Below the pieces are notes generated by a model that searched no databases, was not told the origin of the DNA, and saw nothing but the letters and a program-made list of their open reading frames with translations. The position numbers were made by a program, and so were the translations under genes. Positions 8,981 through 18,493 of a DNA stretch of 64,000 nucleotides are shown piece by piece. This DNA comes from Paracoccus thiocyanatus (GTDB taxonomy: Bacteria > Pseudomonadota > Alphaproteobacteria > Rhodobacterales > Rhodobacteraceae), in NCBI RefSeq assembly GCF_900156255.1, contig NZ_FTMK01000013.1:39666-103665 (forward strand). The letters run 5' to 3'. How positions within the stretch are numbered: position 1 is the stretch's first letter; every line of letters begins with the position of its first letter.

Positions 8981-10375
8981 TTAGTCCCTGCCGAGCGCGC
9001 GCAAGACGCGGTCGAGGCTTTCGCCCTGCCTGCTGGTATAGGGTGCGTCCTGCACCGCATTGTAATAGGCCGATGGGTCATAGGTCGGTATTCCCAGTTT
9101 CAGGTTTTCAACCGTCAACAGACCCATAGCAGCCAGAAGTTGATAATGTGCTAATTGCAGATTGGCCTCGGCCGAGATTTTGTTGGCCCGCGCCTCCAGC
9201 AGCAATTGTTCGGCATCCAGAACGTCCAGGGTGGTGCGGGCGCCCAGCGTCGCTTCTTCGCGCACACCTTCATAGGCTTGCCGCGCGGCGACGATCTGCT
9301 CGTCGATGGCGCGAATCTGCGCCCGCGCCACCTCGATTGCCGCCCAGGACCGGCCGACCGCCTCATCGACCTGGCGCGAGATCTGAAGCAGCCCGGCCCT
9401 CGCCTCGTCGCGCCGCGCCATGGCCTGGCGATGCGCCGAAGGCAGCCTGCCGCCGGAATAGATCGTCTGCGACATGCTGAGCGAGGCGCCCAGCGTGTTG
9501 CGGGTCGTCTCGATGCCCTGGACCGTCAGATCGTTCGATCGCCCGATGCTGGCCTGGCCGGACAGCGTCGGATTACGCTCGGCCGCGGCCGCGGCAACGC
9601 CCAGCTCGGCGGCGGCGGCCAGGCGCTGCGCCTGCTGGATCGCCGGATGGCTGCGCTGGCCGATCTGCCGCGCCGTTTCAAGTGCGGCGGGAAGCGCCGG
9701 CGTGGGCGGCGGCGGATCAAGCTGGCCGGGCGTTCGGCCGGTCGCGGCGCGATAAACCTCGCGCGCTATTTCCAGATCACCGCGCGCGGCGGCCAGGCCA
9801 GCCCGTGCCGCAGCCAGGGCGGCATCGGCCTGGGCCACGTCGGTCTGGGTGATCTCGCCCACTTCGAAACGGTCCGAGGCAGCTTGCTGTTCCTGACCGA
9901 TCACCCGAACGGAATTTGCCTGCAAATCAACCTGTTCAGTCGTGCTGCGCACGTCCAGGTATGCCTGAACCGCGCCCAGCAGCACGTCCTGTTCCACGCC
10001 GACCAGCGCGGCGCGCGTGGCCAGCACGGTTTCCTTGGCGGCGTCGATGGCGATGGCGTTGCGGCCCCAGTCGTAAAGCGTGATCTGCGCCTGTAATCCG
10101 ATCCCGGTCGAGCGGCCGATTCCCAACCCGTTGATTTTCTGGAAACTGTGTTCGGCGATCCATTGCACCACCGGACGCAACTGCGCCAGCGCGGTGGCCG
10201 CGTCTTCGTCCGCGGCGCGCAGCACGGCGCGGTTCTGTTCCAGCAGGGCGGAATGGCGATAGGCGGCGACCATGGCGTCGGCCAGTGATTCGGCCGATGC
10301 AGGCAGCGCGGCCGTTCCCGCGACCAGGGCCGCGACCAGCGGGCGCCGCAGCGTTTTCAGCGTTTTGCGAAACAT
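8981..10375 (-). CDS. tolC: TolC family outer-membrane channel protein
   Basis: 464 residues from ATG at 10375, supported by AGGAAAGG upstream; a start 27 bases earlier would put charged residues ahead of the signal peptide. The signal peptide RPLVAALVAGTAALPASA precedes two homologous OEP repeats rich in long helices (AQADAALAAARAGLAAARG; LDAEQLLLEARANKISAEA). TolC trimers form the outer-membrane and periplasmic tunnel for type I secretion and for RND or Emr pumps. Neither efflux operon in this window has its own outer-membrane factor, so this channel could serve both, which is inference. It follows pcm2 by 23 bases. Confidence 0.93.
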   Translation of the reverse strand: MFRKTLKTLRRPLVAALVAGTAALPASAESLADAMVAAYRHSALLEQNRAVLRAADEDAATALAQLRPVVQWIAEHSFQKINGLGIGRSTGIGLQAQITLYDWGRNAIAIDAAKETVLATRAALVGVEQDVLLGAVQAYLDVRSTTEQVDLQANSVRVIGQEQQAASDRFEVGEITQTDVAQADAALAAARAGLAAARGDLEIAREVYRAATGRTPGQLDPPPPTPALPAALETARQIGQRSHPAIQQAQRLAAAAELGVAAAAAERNPTLSGQASIGRSNDLTVQGIETTRNTLGASLSMSQTIYSGGRLPSAHRQAMARRDEARAGLLQISRQVDEAVGRSWAAIEVARAQIRAIDEQIVAARQAYEGVREEATLGARTTLDVLDAEQLLLEARANKISAEANLQLAHYQLLAAMGLLTVENLKLGIPTYDPSAYYNAVQDAPYTSRQGESLDRVLRALGRD

Positions 10376-10398
10376 GCCATGACCTTTCCTGTCGGCAT

Positions 10399-11079
<681 letters not shown>

Positions 11080-11164
11080 TTACGCTCTCTTGCCACGAAA
11101 ATCCGGTGCGGGCAACGGCGGCCGCGTTCTTGCCGCAATGGTGATGGCATGGCAGGCTGGCGGC

Positions 11165-11860
11165 ATGAGCGAATACCTGTTTCCCCCCGCCCCGCCCGCC
11201 GCGCTGCCCGTTTCGGGGCAAGAGGCGCGCTTTCCCGTGCACCGGGTCTTTTGCGTGGGGCGCAACTATGCCGCCCATGCCGCCGAAATGGGGGCCGAGG
11301 TGGACCGCGATGCGCCGTTCTATTTCCTGAAATCCGCCCATGCCGTGCGGCAAAGTGGCGCAACGCTGCCCTATCCGCCCGGCACGCGGGACCTGCATCA
11401 TGAAATCGAACTGGTCGTGGCAATCGGCGCGCCCGCGTTCCGCCTTGCCCCGGCGCAGGCGATGGATGCGGTCTGGGGCTATGGCGTGGGGCTGGACATG
11501 ACGCGCCGGGACTTGCAGGCCCGTGCCAAGGACAAGCGCCAGCCCTGGGACCTGGGCAAGGATTTCGAGGGGGCGGCGGTGTTCTCGGCCCTGACGCCGG
11601 CGCGGGATTTCACCCCGGCCGCACAGCCGATCCATCTGCGGGTGAACGGCGCGATGCGCCAGCAGGCCGGGATCGCCGAGATGGTCTGGTCGATCCCGGA
11701 CCTGATCGCCGATCTGTCGCGATACTATCACCTGGGGCCGGGCGACCTTGTCATGACCGGCACGCCCGCGGGGGTGGGGCCGGTGCAACCCGGCGACCGG
11801 CTTGCCGGCGGGGTCGAGGGGCTGGAGCCGGTCGAACTGACCATCGGCCCGGCGCAATAG
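11165..11860 (+). CDS. Fumarylacetoacetate hydrolase (FAH) family protein
   Basis: 231 residues from the ATG at 11165. It has the FAH core: CVGRNYAAHAAEMG, FLKSAHAV, the metal-binding HHEIELVVAIG, YGVGLDMTRRDLQ and GDLVMTGTPAGVGPV. Relatives include fumarylpyruvate hydrolase and oxaloacetate decarboxylase, and the sequence does not decide between them. In-frame upstream ATGs at 11141-11150 are possible but have no better ribosome site. It ends one base before the convergent thioesterase gene's stop. Confidence 0.87.
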   Translation: MSEYLFPPAPPAALPVSGQEARFPVHRVFCVGRNYAAHAAEMGAEVDRDAPFYFLKSAHAVRQSGATLPYPPGTRDLHHEIELVVAIGAPAFRLAPAQAMDAVWGYGVGLDMTRRDLQARAKDKRQPWDLGKDFEGAAVFSALTPARDFTPAAQPIHLRVNGAMRQQAGIAEMVWSIPDLIADLSRYYHLGPGDLVMTGTPAGVGPVQPGDRLAGGVEGLEPVELTIGPAQ

Positions 11861-11861
11861 C

Positions 11862-12281
11862 TCAGACGGGCTCCTTCCATTCCAGCACCAGTTGGGTCTG
11901 GATCACCACCGCCGCCAACTGGCCGTCGCCGCGCAGGATGTCGGTCTGCCAGATCATCGTGGTCCGGCCCAGGTGCAGCGGCCGGGGCCGCGCCTCGGCC
12001 ATGTCGCCCAGCCGGATCGGGCGCAGGAAATTGGTCTTGCTTTCCAAGGTCGTCGTGGCCCAGCCGGGGGACAGGCGCAGATGCGTGGCGGTGCCAGCCG
12101 CGTGATCGGCCAGGCTCATGATCGCGCCGCCATGCAATACGCCGTTGCGATTGGTCAGCACCCGCGTGACCGGCATGCGCAGCACCACCTGGTCCAGGGT
12201 GGCGGCGACGATCTCCATCCCCAGCGATTCGGAATAGGGCGAATGCGCCTCGATCAAGGCGGAAATCTGGCTGTCATCCAT
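11862..12281 (-). CDS. PaaI-type hotdog-fold thioesterase
   Basis: 139 residues. The hotdog signature NRNGVLHGGAIMSLADHAAG near residue 50 contains the conserved HGG and Asp of the PaaI family, which hydrolyses acyl-CoA thioesters. The C-terminal strands include TILRG-like IWQTDILRGDG and VVIQTQLVLEW. The ATG at 12281 is chosen because similarity starts there. Convergent with the FAH gene, with one base between the two stop codons. Confidence 0.88.
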   Translation of the reverse strand: MDDSQISALIEAHSPYSESLGMEIVAATLDQVVLRMPVTRVLTNRNGVLHGGAIMSLADHAAGTATHLRLSPGWATTTLESKTNFLRPIRLGDMAEARPRPLHLGRTTMIWQTDILRGDGQLAAVVIQTQLVLEWKEPV

Positions 12282-12339
12282 GGCGGTCCCCGTTTTGCGC
12301 GCATCTTCCGGCCCGCCACGGCCTGCGTCAAGCGGGCTT

Positions 12340-12699
12340 TCAGCAGGCCGGCGCCGGCTCGGGGCGCCCGGCCAGATCAAGCCCGCGCGCGGTCGGCGGT
12401 TGCCATGTCCGGGTGTCCGGGTCCGCGCCCGACGGGTTGGTGCCGATCATCGAACCGCCGGTGCCGCCGGTCCAGGCTGTCGAGCCGGAATTTTCCGGCG
12501 CGGTGCCATCGGCCGGCCCGCTGTCGGGTGTCGCGGGCTCGGCCATGGCGGCGGCGGGCGGACATTCCCCGGCATCCAGCGTGGCATCGGCCGGCTGCGT
12601 GCCGGCGGCGGGATCGGTCTGGGCGGCAAGCGGCGCGGCAAGGCAAGCCAGCGACAAGCCAAGCGCGGCTGCTAGGCGTAAGCGGAAAATCTGGGGCAT
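12340..12699 (-). CDS. Small secreted protein of unknown function
   Basis: 119 residues that I do not recognise. A signal peptide (LAAALGLSLACLAAPLAAQ) is followed by a low-complexity mature part rich in Pro, Ala, Gly, Thr and Asp, with a conserved-looking end SMIGTNPSGADPDTRTWQPP. The ATG at 12699 is preferred over 12708 because GGAGG lies 9 bases before it; for 12708 the same GGAGG would touch the start codon. It follows selD on the same strand after about 100 bases containing one copy of the dispersed motif. Confidence 0.6.
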   Translation of the reverse strand: MPQIFRLRLAAALGLSLACLAAPLAAQTDPAAGTQPADATLDAGECPPAAAMAEPATPDSGPADGTAPENSGSTAWTGGTGGSMIGTNPSGADPDTRTWQPPTARGLDLAGRPEPAPAC

Positions 12700-12760
12700 G
12701 GGCTGCATCCTCCTGCCGGTCCAACGCCAGCCGCCGCGCCGGGTTCCGCCGGCGGCCTGC

Positions 12761-12787
12761 CGCTTCACCGTTTCCCAAATACTCACG
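12761..12787 (-). repeat. Dispersed intergenic motif, copy A
   Basis: On the reverse strand this reads GAGTATTTGGGAAACGGTGA followed by AGCG. It starts 11 bases after the selD stop. Three other copies are at 18213-18240, 27161-27189 and 44859-44885. This copy differs from the others by one base in the A-rich core and one in the tail. Confidence 0.7.
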
Positions 12788-12797
12788 AATCCCGGCG

Positions 12798-13841
12798 CTA
12801 TTCGACCAGGATCCCGGCGACCCCCTGCTCGGCCTGGCCGATAACGGCCGCCAGCGGGAAGCCCGCGCCGCGGATGAAATCCAGCACCTCGCCGGCGGCC
12901 CCAGGCGCACAGGCGACCAGAAGCCCGCCCGAGGTCTGCGGATCGGTCAGCAGCGCCCGCCGCCAATCGGGCAGGCCCTCGGGCAGTTCGACCTCGGCGC
13001 CATAGGCGGCCCAGTTCCGGGTCGAGGCGCCGGTGGTGAAACCCGCCTGCGCCAGCTCCTCCGCCCGCGATAAAAGCGGCAGGTCGGCCAGCCGCAGCCG
13101 CAGCCGCAGCCCGGCGCCGCGGGCGATCTCCAGCCCGTGGCCCAGGATGCCGAAGCCGGTCACGTCGGTCAGGGCATGGACGTCGGCCCGCTTGGCCAGA
13201 TCGGCGCCCACCCGGTTCAGCGTGGTGGCCGAGGCGACCATCTCGTCGATGCCGGCCTGGTCCAGCGCGTCCTTCTTGATGGCGGCGGAATAGATGCCGA
13301 CGCCCAGCCCCTTGGTCAGGATCAGCGTGTCGCCCGGCCGCGCATCGGCATTGCGGCGCAATTCGGACGGGTGGCAAAGACCGATCACCGCCAGGCCATA
13401 GATCGGCTCGGGCGCGTCGATGGAATGGCCGCCGGCCACCGGGATGCCGGCCTGGTGGCAGATCTCGCGCCCGCCTTCCAGGATTTCGCGGATCTGGTCC
13501 GGGGCCAGCTTGTCGATGGGCATGCCCAGGATCGCCAGCGCCATGATCGGCCGCCCGCCCATGGCATAGATGTCGGAAATCGCATTGGTGGCGGCGATGC
13601 GGCCAAAGGCGCGCGGGTCGTCCACCATCGGCATGAAGAAATCGGTGGTGGCGATGACGCAGGTATTGTCGTCCACCTGATACACCGCCGCGTCGTCCGA
13701 GGTCTCGGTCCCGACCAGCAATTGCGGAAAGGCCTGCGCCATCGGCTGGCCGGCCAGCAATTCGCGCAGGACCGAGGGCGCCAGCTTGCAGCCGCAGCCG
13801 CCGCCATGCGCCAGCGAGGTCAGTCGGGGAAGGTCGTTCAT
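12798..13841 (-). CDS. selD: Selenide, water dikinase
   Basis: 347 residues, the normal SelD length. The N-terminal GGGCGCK holds the catalytic Cys16 and Lys19, so this is a cysteine and not a selenocysteine version. [32 protein letters not shown] and VAGGHSID are the ATP- and metal-binding blocks. SelD makes selenophosphate from selenide and ATP for selenocysteine or selenouridine synthesis. Its ATG overlaps the RND permease stop as ATGA, so it is translationally coupled to an efflux pump, an unusual setting. No selA, selB or mnmH is in the window. Confidence 0.95.
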   Translation of the reverse strand: MNDLPRLTSLAHGGGCGCKLAPSVLRELLAGQPMAQAFPQLLVGTETSDDAAVYQVDDNTCVIATTDFFMPMVDDPRAFGRIAATNAISDIYAMGGRPIMALAILGMPIDKLAPDQIREILEGGREICHQAGIPVAGGHSIDAPEPIYGLAVIGLCHPSELRRNADARPGDTLILTKGLGVGIYSAAIKKDALDQAGIDEMVASATTLNRVGADLAKRADVHALTDVTGFGILGHGLEIARGAGLRLRLRLADLPLLSRAEELAQAGFTTGASTRNWAAYGAEVELPEGLPDWRRALLTDPQTSGGLLVACAPGAAGEVLDFIRGAGFPLAAVIGQAEQGVAGILVE

Positions 13842-16800
13842 GTCCGGGCTCTCCTGTCGGTCAGCCAGCGCACGGTAACGTAGAAAGCCGGGATCATGAA
13901 GATGCCAAGGAAGGTCGCGGCGATCATCCCCCCCATCACCCCGATGCCGATCGAGTTCTGCGCCGCGGCGCCCGCGCCGGTGGCGATGGCCAGCGGCAGC
14001 ACCCCCAGGATGAAGGCCAGCGAGGTCATCAGGATCGGCCGCAGCCGCAGCCGCGCCGCCTCGACCGCCGCGGCCACGGTGGCGCGGCCGGATTGTTCCA
14101 GGTCGCGGGCGAATTCGACGATCAGGATGGCGTTCTTGGCCGCCAGGCCGATGGTGGTCAGGATCCCGACCTTGAAATAGACGTCATTGGCTTGGCCAAA
14201 GGTCAGCGCCGCCACCACCGCGCCCAGAACCCCGACCGGCACCGCCAGCATGACCGAGAAAGGCACCGACCAGCTTTCGTAAAGCGCCGCCAGGGACAGG
14301 AACACCACCAGCGCCGACAGCGCGAAAAGCCAGGGCGCCTGGTTGCCCGATTGCCGTTCCTGATAGGACAGGCCGGTCCAGGCGGCGCTGTAGCTGCCGG
14401 GAAGCTGCGCGACCAGTTCCTCCATCGCCTCCATGGCCTGGCCGGAACTTGCTCCCGAAGCCGGCTCGCCGCCGATCTCGATGGCGTCGACGCCGTCGAT
14501 GCGCGACAGGCTTGGCTCGACCGGCTCCCAGCGCGTGGACATGAAGGCGGTAAAGGGCACCATCTCGCCGCTGGCATTGCGGGCATACCAGCTATCCACA
14601 TCCTCGGGCTGCATGCGGTTCGCCGCCGCACCCTGGACGATGACCGGCCGCAGTTGCGCGCCAAGGGCGAAATCGTTGACCTCGGTCCCGGCAAAGATCG
14701 TGGACAGCATCGCATTCACGCCCGACAGGCTGACGCCAAAGCTTTCTGCCTTTTGCTGGTCGATGTCGATGCGCAGCGCCGCCTCGTCCTCGGTGCCCGA
14801 GCTTTCGACATTGGCCAGCCGTGGGTCCTGGTTGGCCCGCTCCTCCAGCAGTTCCGCCGCCTCGATCCGGGCCTCGATGCTGCCGGCGGCCTGATCTGTC
14901 AGATACATGGTGAAGCCCGCCGAATTGCCCAGCCGCGGGATCGCGGGCGGCTGCATGAAGAAGATGCGCCCCGCCCGATGCCCCGAGAAATGCGCGTTGG
15001 CCCGCCGCGCCACCGCCGAGGCAGACAGTTCAGCCGGCTGCCGCAGGTCGAAATCGCGCAGCTTGACGAAGATCATCGCCCGGTTCTGCGACGTGCCGCC
15101 AAAGCCGAAGCCCATGGCGACAAAGACCGATTCCACCGCGTCCTTTTCCTGGGACAGCATGTAGTCCTCGATCTCCTGGACCACGGCGGCGGTCTGCTGC
15201 GCGGTCGAGCCCTCGGTCAGGGTGATGCGCGATTGCAGCACGCCCTGATCCTCGCCGGGGATGAAGGTGGTCTCCATGCGGCCGAACAGGTCGAAGGCGC
15301 CATAGCTGATCGCGGCCAGCACCAGCATGACCAGCATCGGCCGGCGCAGGGTGCGGCGCACGGTCGCGGAATAGCCGTGCGTCACCCGGTCGAACCCGGC
15401 GTTGAACCAGCGCGCGGGGGCAAAGCGCGCCGGGCCGTGGCTTTGGCGCAGCAGGCTTGCGCACATGGCCGGGGTCAGGATCAGCGCGACCAAAAGCGAC
15501 AGCACCATGGCGGTGATGATCGTGACCGAGAACTGGCGATAGATCACCCCGGTCGAGCCGGGCATGAACCCCATGGGCAGGAACACCGCCGACAGCACCA
15601 GCGCGATGCCGATCAGCGCGCCGCTGATCTGGCCCATGCTCTTTTCCGTGGCCTCGACCGGGCCAAGCCCGTCCTCTTCCATCACCCGCTCGACGTTTTC
15701 GACCACGACGATGGCGTCGTCCACCAAAAGGCCGATGGCCAGCACCATCGCGAACATGGTCAGCGTGTTGACCGAATAGCCCAGGGCCGCCAGCATGCCG
15801 AAAGTGCCCAGCAGCACGACCGGAATCGCGATGATCGGGATCAGCGTCGCGCGCCAGTTCTGCAAGAAGATCAGGATGACCAGGAAAACCAGGCCGATGG
15901 CCTCGATCAGCGTGTGATAGACCTTTTCGATCGACAGTTCGACAAAGGGCGCGGTGTCATAGGCGATATGCACCTCGACCCCCTGGGGCAGGGCGCTTTT
16001 CAGCCCCTCCAGCGTGGCGCGCACGCCGCTTGCCGTCTCGACCGCATTGGCCCCCGTGGCCAGGTTCACGGCAAAGCCCGAGGCGTTCATGCCGTTGAAG
16101 CGCGAATCGCGGCCATAGCGGGTCTGGCCGATCTCGACCTGGGCCACGTCGCCCAGGCGCACGGTGGCGCCGTCCTCGCCGGTCTTCAGCAGGATGTTGC
16201 GGAAATCCTCGACCGAGGTAAGCTGGCTTTGCGCGGTGATGTTGGCGGTAAATTGCTGGCCTGTCACGACCGGCTGTTCCCCCAGCGCACCGACCGAAAC
16301 GGTGCTGTTTTGCTGCGCGACAGCGGTGGTCAGGTCGGTGGGGGTCAACTGGAACTGCGCCAGCCGCAGCGGGTCCATCCAGATTCGCATGGCATAGCCC
16401 GAGCCGAAGACATTGACCCCGCCCACGCCCTCGGTGCGCTTGACCGGGCCTTCGACCACCTGTTCCAGCAGGTTGCCCAGCTCGATGGTGGAATGCTGCC
16501 CGGTGGTCGAGACCAGCGAGCCGACCATCAGGATCGACGAGGACGAGCGCGTGACCGAAACGCCGTCATTCTGCACCGCGGAGGGCAGGCGGCTTTCGAC
16601 CGAGCGCACCTTGGATTGCACCTCGTTGAGCGCATCGACCGGGTCCACGCTGTCGTCGAAGGTCAGTTCAAGCGAACTGCGCCCGGTCGAGGATGACGAG
16701 ACCGTGTAAAGCAGCCCGTCGAGCCCGGTCAGCGCATCCTCGATCGGTGTCGTGACCGAGTTCTGCACCGCCCGCGCCGTCGCGCCGGAATAATTGGCGC

Positions 16801-16936
16801 TGATGCGGATGGTGGTCGGCGCGATGTCGGGATATTGCGAAACCGGCAGGCTGATCAGCGACCAGGTGCCGATGAGCATGGTGACGATGGCCAGCACCCA
16901 GGCAAAGACCGGGCGGTGAATGAAGAATTGCGCCAT
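13838..16936 (-). CDS. RND multidrug efflux permease (AcrB/HAE1 family)
   Basis: 1032 residues, full length for the HAE1 family. The N-terminus [20 protein letters not shown] is the first membrane helix; [14 protein letters not shown] carries the paired Asp of the proton relay in helix 4 and [15 protein letters not shown] the Lys partner in helix 10. The two large periplasmic loops (about residues 30-330 and 560-860) form the drug-binding porter and docking domains. It pumps hydrophobic compounds out using the proton gradient with the adaptor encoded upstream and a TolC channel. Two bases separate it from the adaptor gene; selD overlaps its end. Confidence 0.95.
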   Translation of the reverse strand: MAQFFIHRPVFAWVLAIVTMLIGTWSLISLPVSQYPDIAPTTIRISANYSGATARAVQNSVTTPIEDALTGLDGLLYTVSSSSTGRSSLELTFDDSVDPVDALNEVQSKVRSVESRLPSAVQNDGVSVTRSSSSILMVGSLVSTTGQHSTIELGNLLEQVVEGPVKRTEGVGGVNVFGSGYAMRIWMDPLRLAQFQLTPTDLTTAVAQQNSTVSVGALGEQPVVTGQQFTANITAQSQLTSVEDFRNILLKTGEDGATVRLGDVAQVEIGQTRYGRDSRFNGMNASGFAVNLATGANAVETASGVRATLEGLKSALPQGVEVHIAYDTAPFVELSIEKVYHTLIEAIGLVFLVILIFLQNWRATLIPIIAIPVVLLGTFGMLAALGYSVNTLTMFAMVLAIGLLVDDAIVVVENVERVMEEDGLGPVEATEKSMGQISGALIGIALVLSAVFLPMGFMPGSTGVIYRQFSVTIITAMVLSLLVALILTPAMCASLLRQSHGPARFAPARWFNAGFDRVTHGYSATVRRTLRRPMLVMLVLAAISYGAFDLFGRMETTFIPGEDQGVLQSRITLTEGSTAQQTAAVVQEIEDYMLSQEKDAVESVFVAMGFGFGGTSQNRAMIFVKLRDFDLRQPAELSASAVARRANAHFSGHRAGRIFFMQPPAIPRLGNSAGFTMYLTDQAAGSIEARIEAAELLEERANQDPRLANVESSGTEDEAALRIDIDQQKAESFGVSLSGVNAMLSTIFAGTEVNDFALGAQLRPVIVQGAAANRMQPEDVDSWYARNASGEMVPFTAFMSTRWEPVEPSLSRIDGVDAIEIGGEPASGASSGQAMEAMEELVAQLPGSYSAAWTGLSYQERQSGNQAPWLFALSALVVFLSLAALYESWSVPFSVMLAVPVGVLGAVVAALTFGQANDVYFKVGILTTIGLAAKNAILIVEFARDLEQSGRATVAAAVEAARLRLRPILMTSLAFILGVLPLAIATGAGAAAQNSIGIGVMGGMIAATFLGIFMIPAFYVTVRWLTDRRART

Positions 16937-16938
16937 GC

Positions 16939-18108
16939 CTAGCCTTCCCCGCGATCCGCGGCCTCGCGCACGACGCCCTGGGCGTCGATGACGACGGGGA
17001 TGGTCGCGACCTCGGCGCCGGGGCGCAGGTCCTCCAGCCCGTCCACGATCAGCTCTTCGCCCGGACTGATGCCTTGGGTCACGATCCAGTTGTTGCGATA
17101 GCTGCCCTGCTCGCTCAGCGTGACCTGCTGGGCCTGGCCGTCGCGGGCGACAAAGGCGGTCAGCGTCCCGTCCGAGGCGCGGTTGGTGGCGCGCTGCGGC
17201 ACCAGCACGGCGCGGGTGGTGCCCAGCGTCAGCTTGACGCGCAGGAACTGGCCCGGCAGGATCATCCGGTCGGGATTGTCGAATTTCAGCCGGATCGGCA
17301 CGGTGCCGGTGGTGGGCGAAACCGTGATGCCAGGGCTGACGATGCGCCCTTCGCCCTGGTATTCCTCGCCAGTTTCCAGGATCAGTTGCGTAGCGACCGT
17401 GCCGTTGACCACCAAAAGCCCGGCCCGGATGCTTTCGCGCACACGCAGCATGCGGGCGCTGGATTCCGAAACGTCCACATAGATCGGGTCAAGCTGGGTG
17501 ACGGTGGTCAGCGATTCGGACTGGTTGGCCGTCACCAGGTCGCCGACCGAAACCGCGGCGACATCGGCCACCCCGTCCAGCGGGCTTTTGATCTCGGTGC
17601 GCTGCAAGATCAGGCGGGCCGCGTCCCGCGCGGCTTCGCTCGATTTCAATTGGGCTTCGGCCTGTTTCAGCGCCACCTCGGCATCGGCGCGGTCCACGGC
17701 CGAGACGCCCGACCCCTCCAGCCGGCGATAGCGGGTGACGGTGTTCTGCGCCTGGGTCAGGCTGGCTTCGGCCCCGGCCACGGCGGCCTCGGCGGCAGCC
17801 AGGGCCGCGGCCGAGGTCTCGGGGTCCAGCCGGAACAGCACGTCGCCGGCCTTGACCGGCTTGCCCTGTTCATAGGCGATCTCGCGCACCTCGCCGCCGA
17901 CCTGGGGGCGGATGCCGGTCTGCTGAAAGGCGATGGCGCGGCCGGGCAGGGTGACGGTATAGGGCACGTCCTCTTCGGCGGTGACGACCACGCCGACTTC
18001 GGTCGGCCCCTGCGGCCCGGCCCCGCCCGGCCCCTGCTGCGCGAAAGCCTGCCCTGCCAGCAGCATCGCCAGCGCCGCCCATCTCATGATCCCCTGCCCA
18101 AAGGCCAT
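16939..18108 (-). CDS. RND efflux periplasmic adaptor (AcrA/HlyD family)
   Basis: 389 residues from the ATG at 18108; AAGGA lies 7 bases upstream, while a start at 18141 would precede it with a basic stretch and overlap the promoter region. A signal peptide (ALAMLLAGQAFAQ) leads to the membrane-proximal strand (VVTAEEDVPYTVTLPGRA), a lipoyl domain split by a helical hairpin (AALAAAEAAVAGAEASLTQ), and a beta barrel. The N-terminus has no lipobox Cys, so it is probably a soluble periplasmic adaptor. It bridges the RND permease and TolC. A palindrome 35 bases upstream may control the operon. Confidence 0.93.
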   Translation of the reverse strand: MAFGQGIMRWAALAMLLAGQAFAQQGPGGAGPQGPTEVGVVVTAEEDVPYTVTLPGRAIAFQQTGIRPQVGGEVREIAYEQGKPVKAGDVLFRLDPETSAAALAAAEAAVAGAEASLTQAQNTVTRYRRLEGSGVSAVDRADAEVALKQAEAQLKSSEAARDAARLILQRTEIKSPLDGVADVAAVSVGDLVTANQSESLTTVTQLDPIYVDVSESSARMLRVRESIRAGLLVVNGTVATQLILETGEEYQGEGRIVSPGITVSPTTGTVPIRLKFDNPDRMILPGQFLRVKLTLGTTRAVLVPQRATNRASDGTLTAFVARDGQAQQVTLSEQGSYRNNWIVTQGISPGEELIVDGLEDLRPGAEVATIPVVIDAQGVVREAADRGEG

Positions 18109-18142
18109 CTGCCGTTCCTTGCGGTTTGGTGGTCGGGACATT

Positions 18143-18157
18143 GTTTAGACGCCAAAC
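18143..18157. promoter_or_regulatory. Palindrome upstream of the RND operon, probable operator
   Basis: GTTTAGACGCCAAAC matches its own reverse complement at 12 of 15 positions. It lies 35 bases upstream of the adaptor ATG. Spacing and symmetry suit a TetR/AcrR-type repressor site, but no such regulator gene is adjacent, so any repressor acts from elsewhere. Confidence 0.45.
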
Positions 18158-18212
18158 CCCAATGGCAAGTAAACGGCGGGCCCATAACCGATCACGGATT
18201 CGCCAGCGGCCC

Positions 18213-18240
18213 GGCTTTCACCGTTTTCCAAATACTCCGG
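18213..18240 (-). repeat. Dispersed intergenic motif, copy B
   Basis: On the reverse strand this reads CCGGAGTATTTGGAAAACGG then TGAAAGCC. It begins 25 bases after the DUF1674 stop and precedes the RND operon promoter region. Its core is identical to copy D. Confidence 0.75.
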
Positions 18241-18265
18241 CAACCGGGCGGCCGGGCGCCGCGCC

Positions 18266-18439
18266 TCAGAAATCGACGCAAAGCCCTTTTTTCTCGTAAT
18301 CGCCATAGCGCACCGGCTCGGGGCCGTCGCGGCCGCCCAGTTCGACCGGCAGGTCCTGGGGCTTGGCCTTGCGCCGGCGCTCTTCGGCCTCGGCCAGGGC
18401 GCGCTGCGCGGCGGGGGGCAGATCCTTGCGGTCGGTCAT
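18266..18439 (-). CDS. DUF1674 protein (SDHAF4-like succinate dehydrogenase assembly factor)
   Basis: A 57-residue protein, read as MTDRKDLPPAAQRALAEAEE at the start and RYGDYEKKGLCVDF at the end. The C-terminal GDYEKKGLCVDF is the DUF1674 hallmark shared with mitochondrial SDHAF4, which protects the flavinylated SdhA subunit before complex II assembly. The role here is by family only. The ATG at 18439 gives the standard short length. It is divergent from rsmB, with 54 bases between them. Confidence 0.88.
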   Translation of the reverse strand: MTDRKDLPPAAQRALAEAEERRRKAKPQDLPVELGGRDGPEPVRYGDYEKKGLCVDF

Positions 18440-18493
18440 GGCGGTTTTCCTTGCTTCGCGCTAGACGGGGTCAATCTAGGCAAGGGACAGGCT

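Noticed and set aside
13787..13799. Possible selenocysteine codon in selD
   Set aside because: The codon at the catalytic site encodes Cys16, not UGA, so selD is a standard Cys form.
14093..16696. Forward open frame of about 867 codons opposite the RND permease
   Set aside because: Low-complexity Gln/His/Arg/Asp-rich product typical of antisense frames in GC-rich DNA; the RND gene explains the region.
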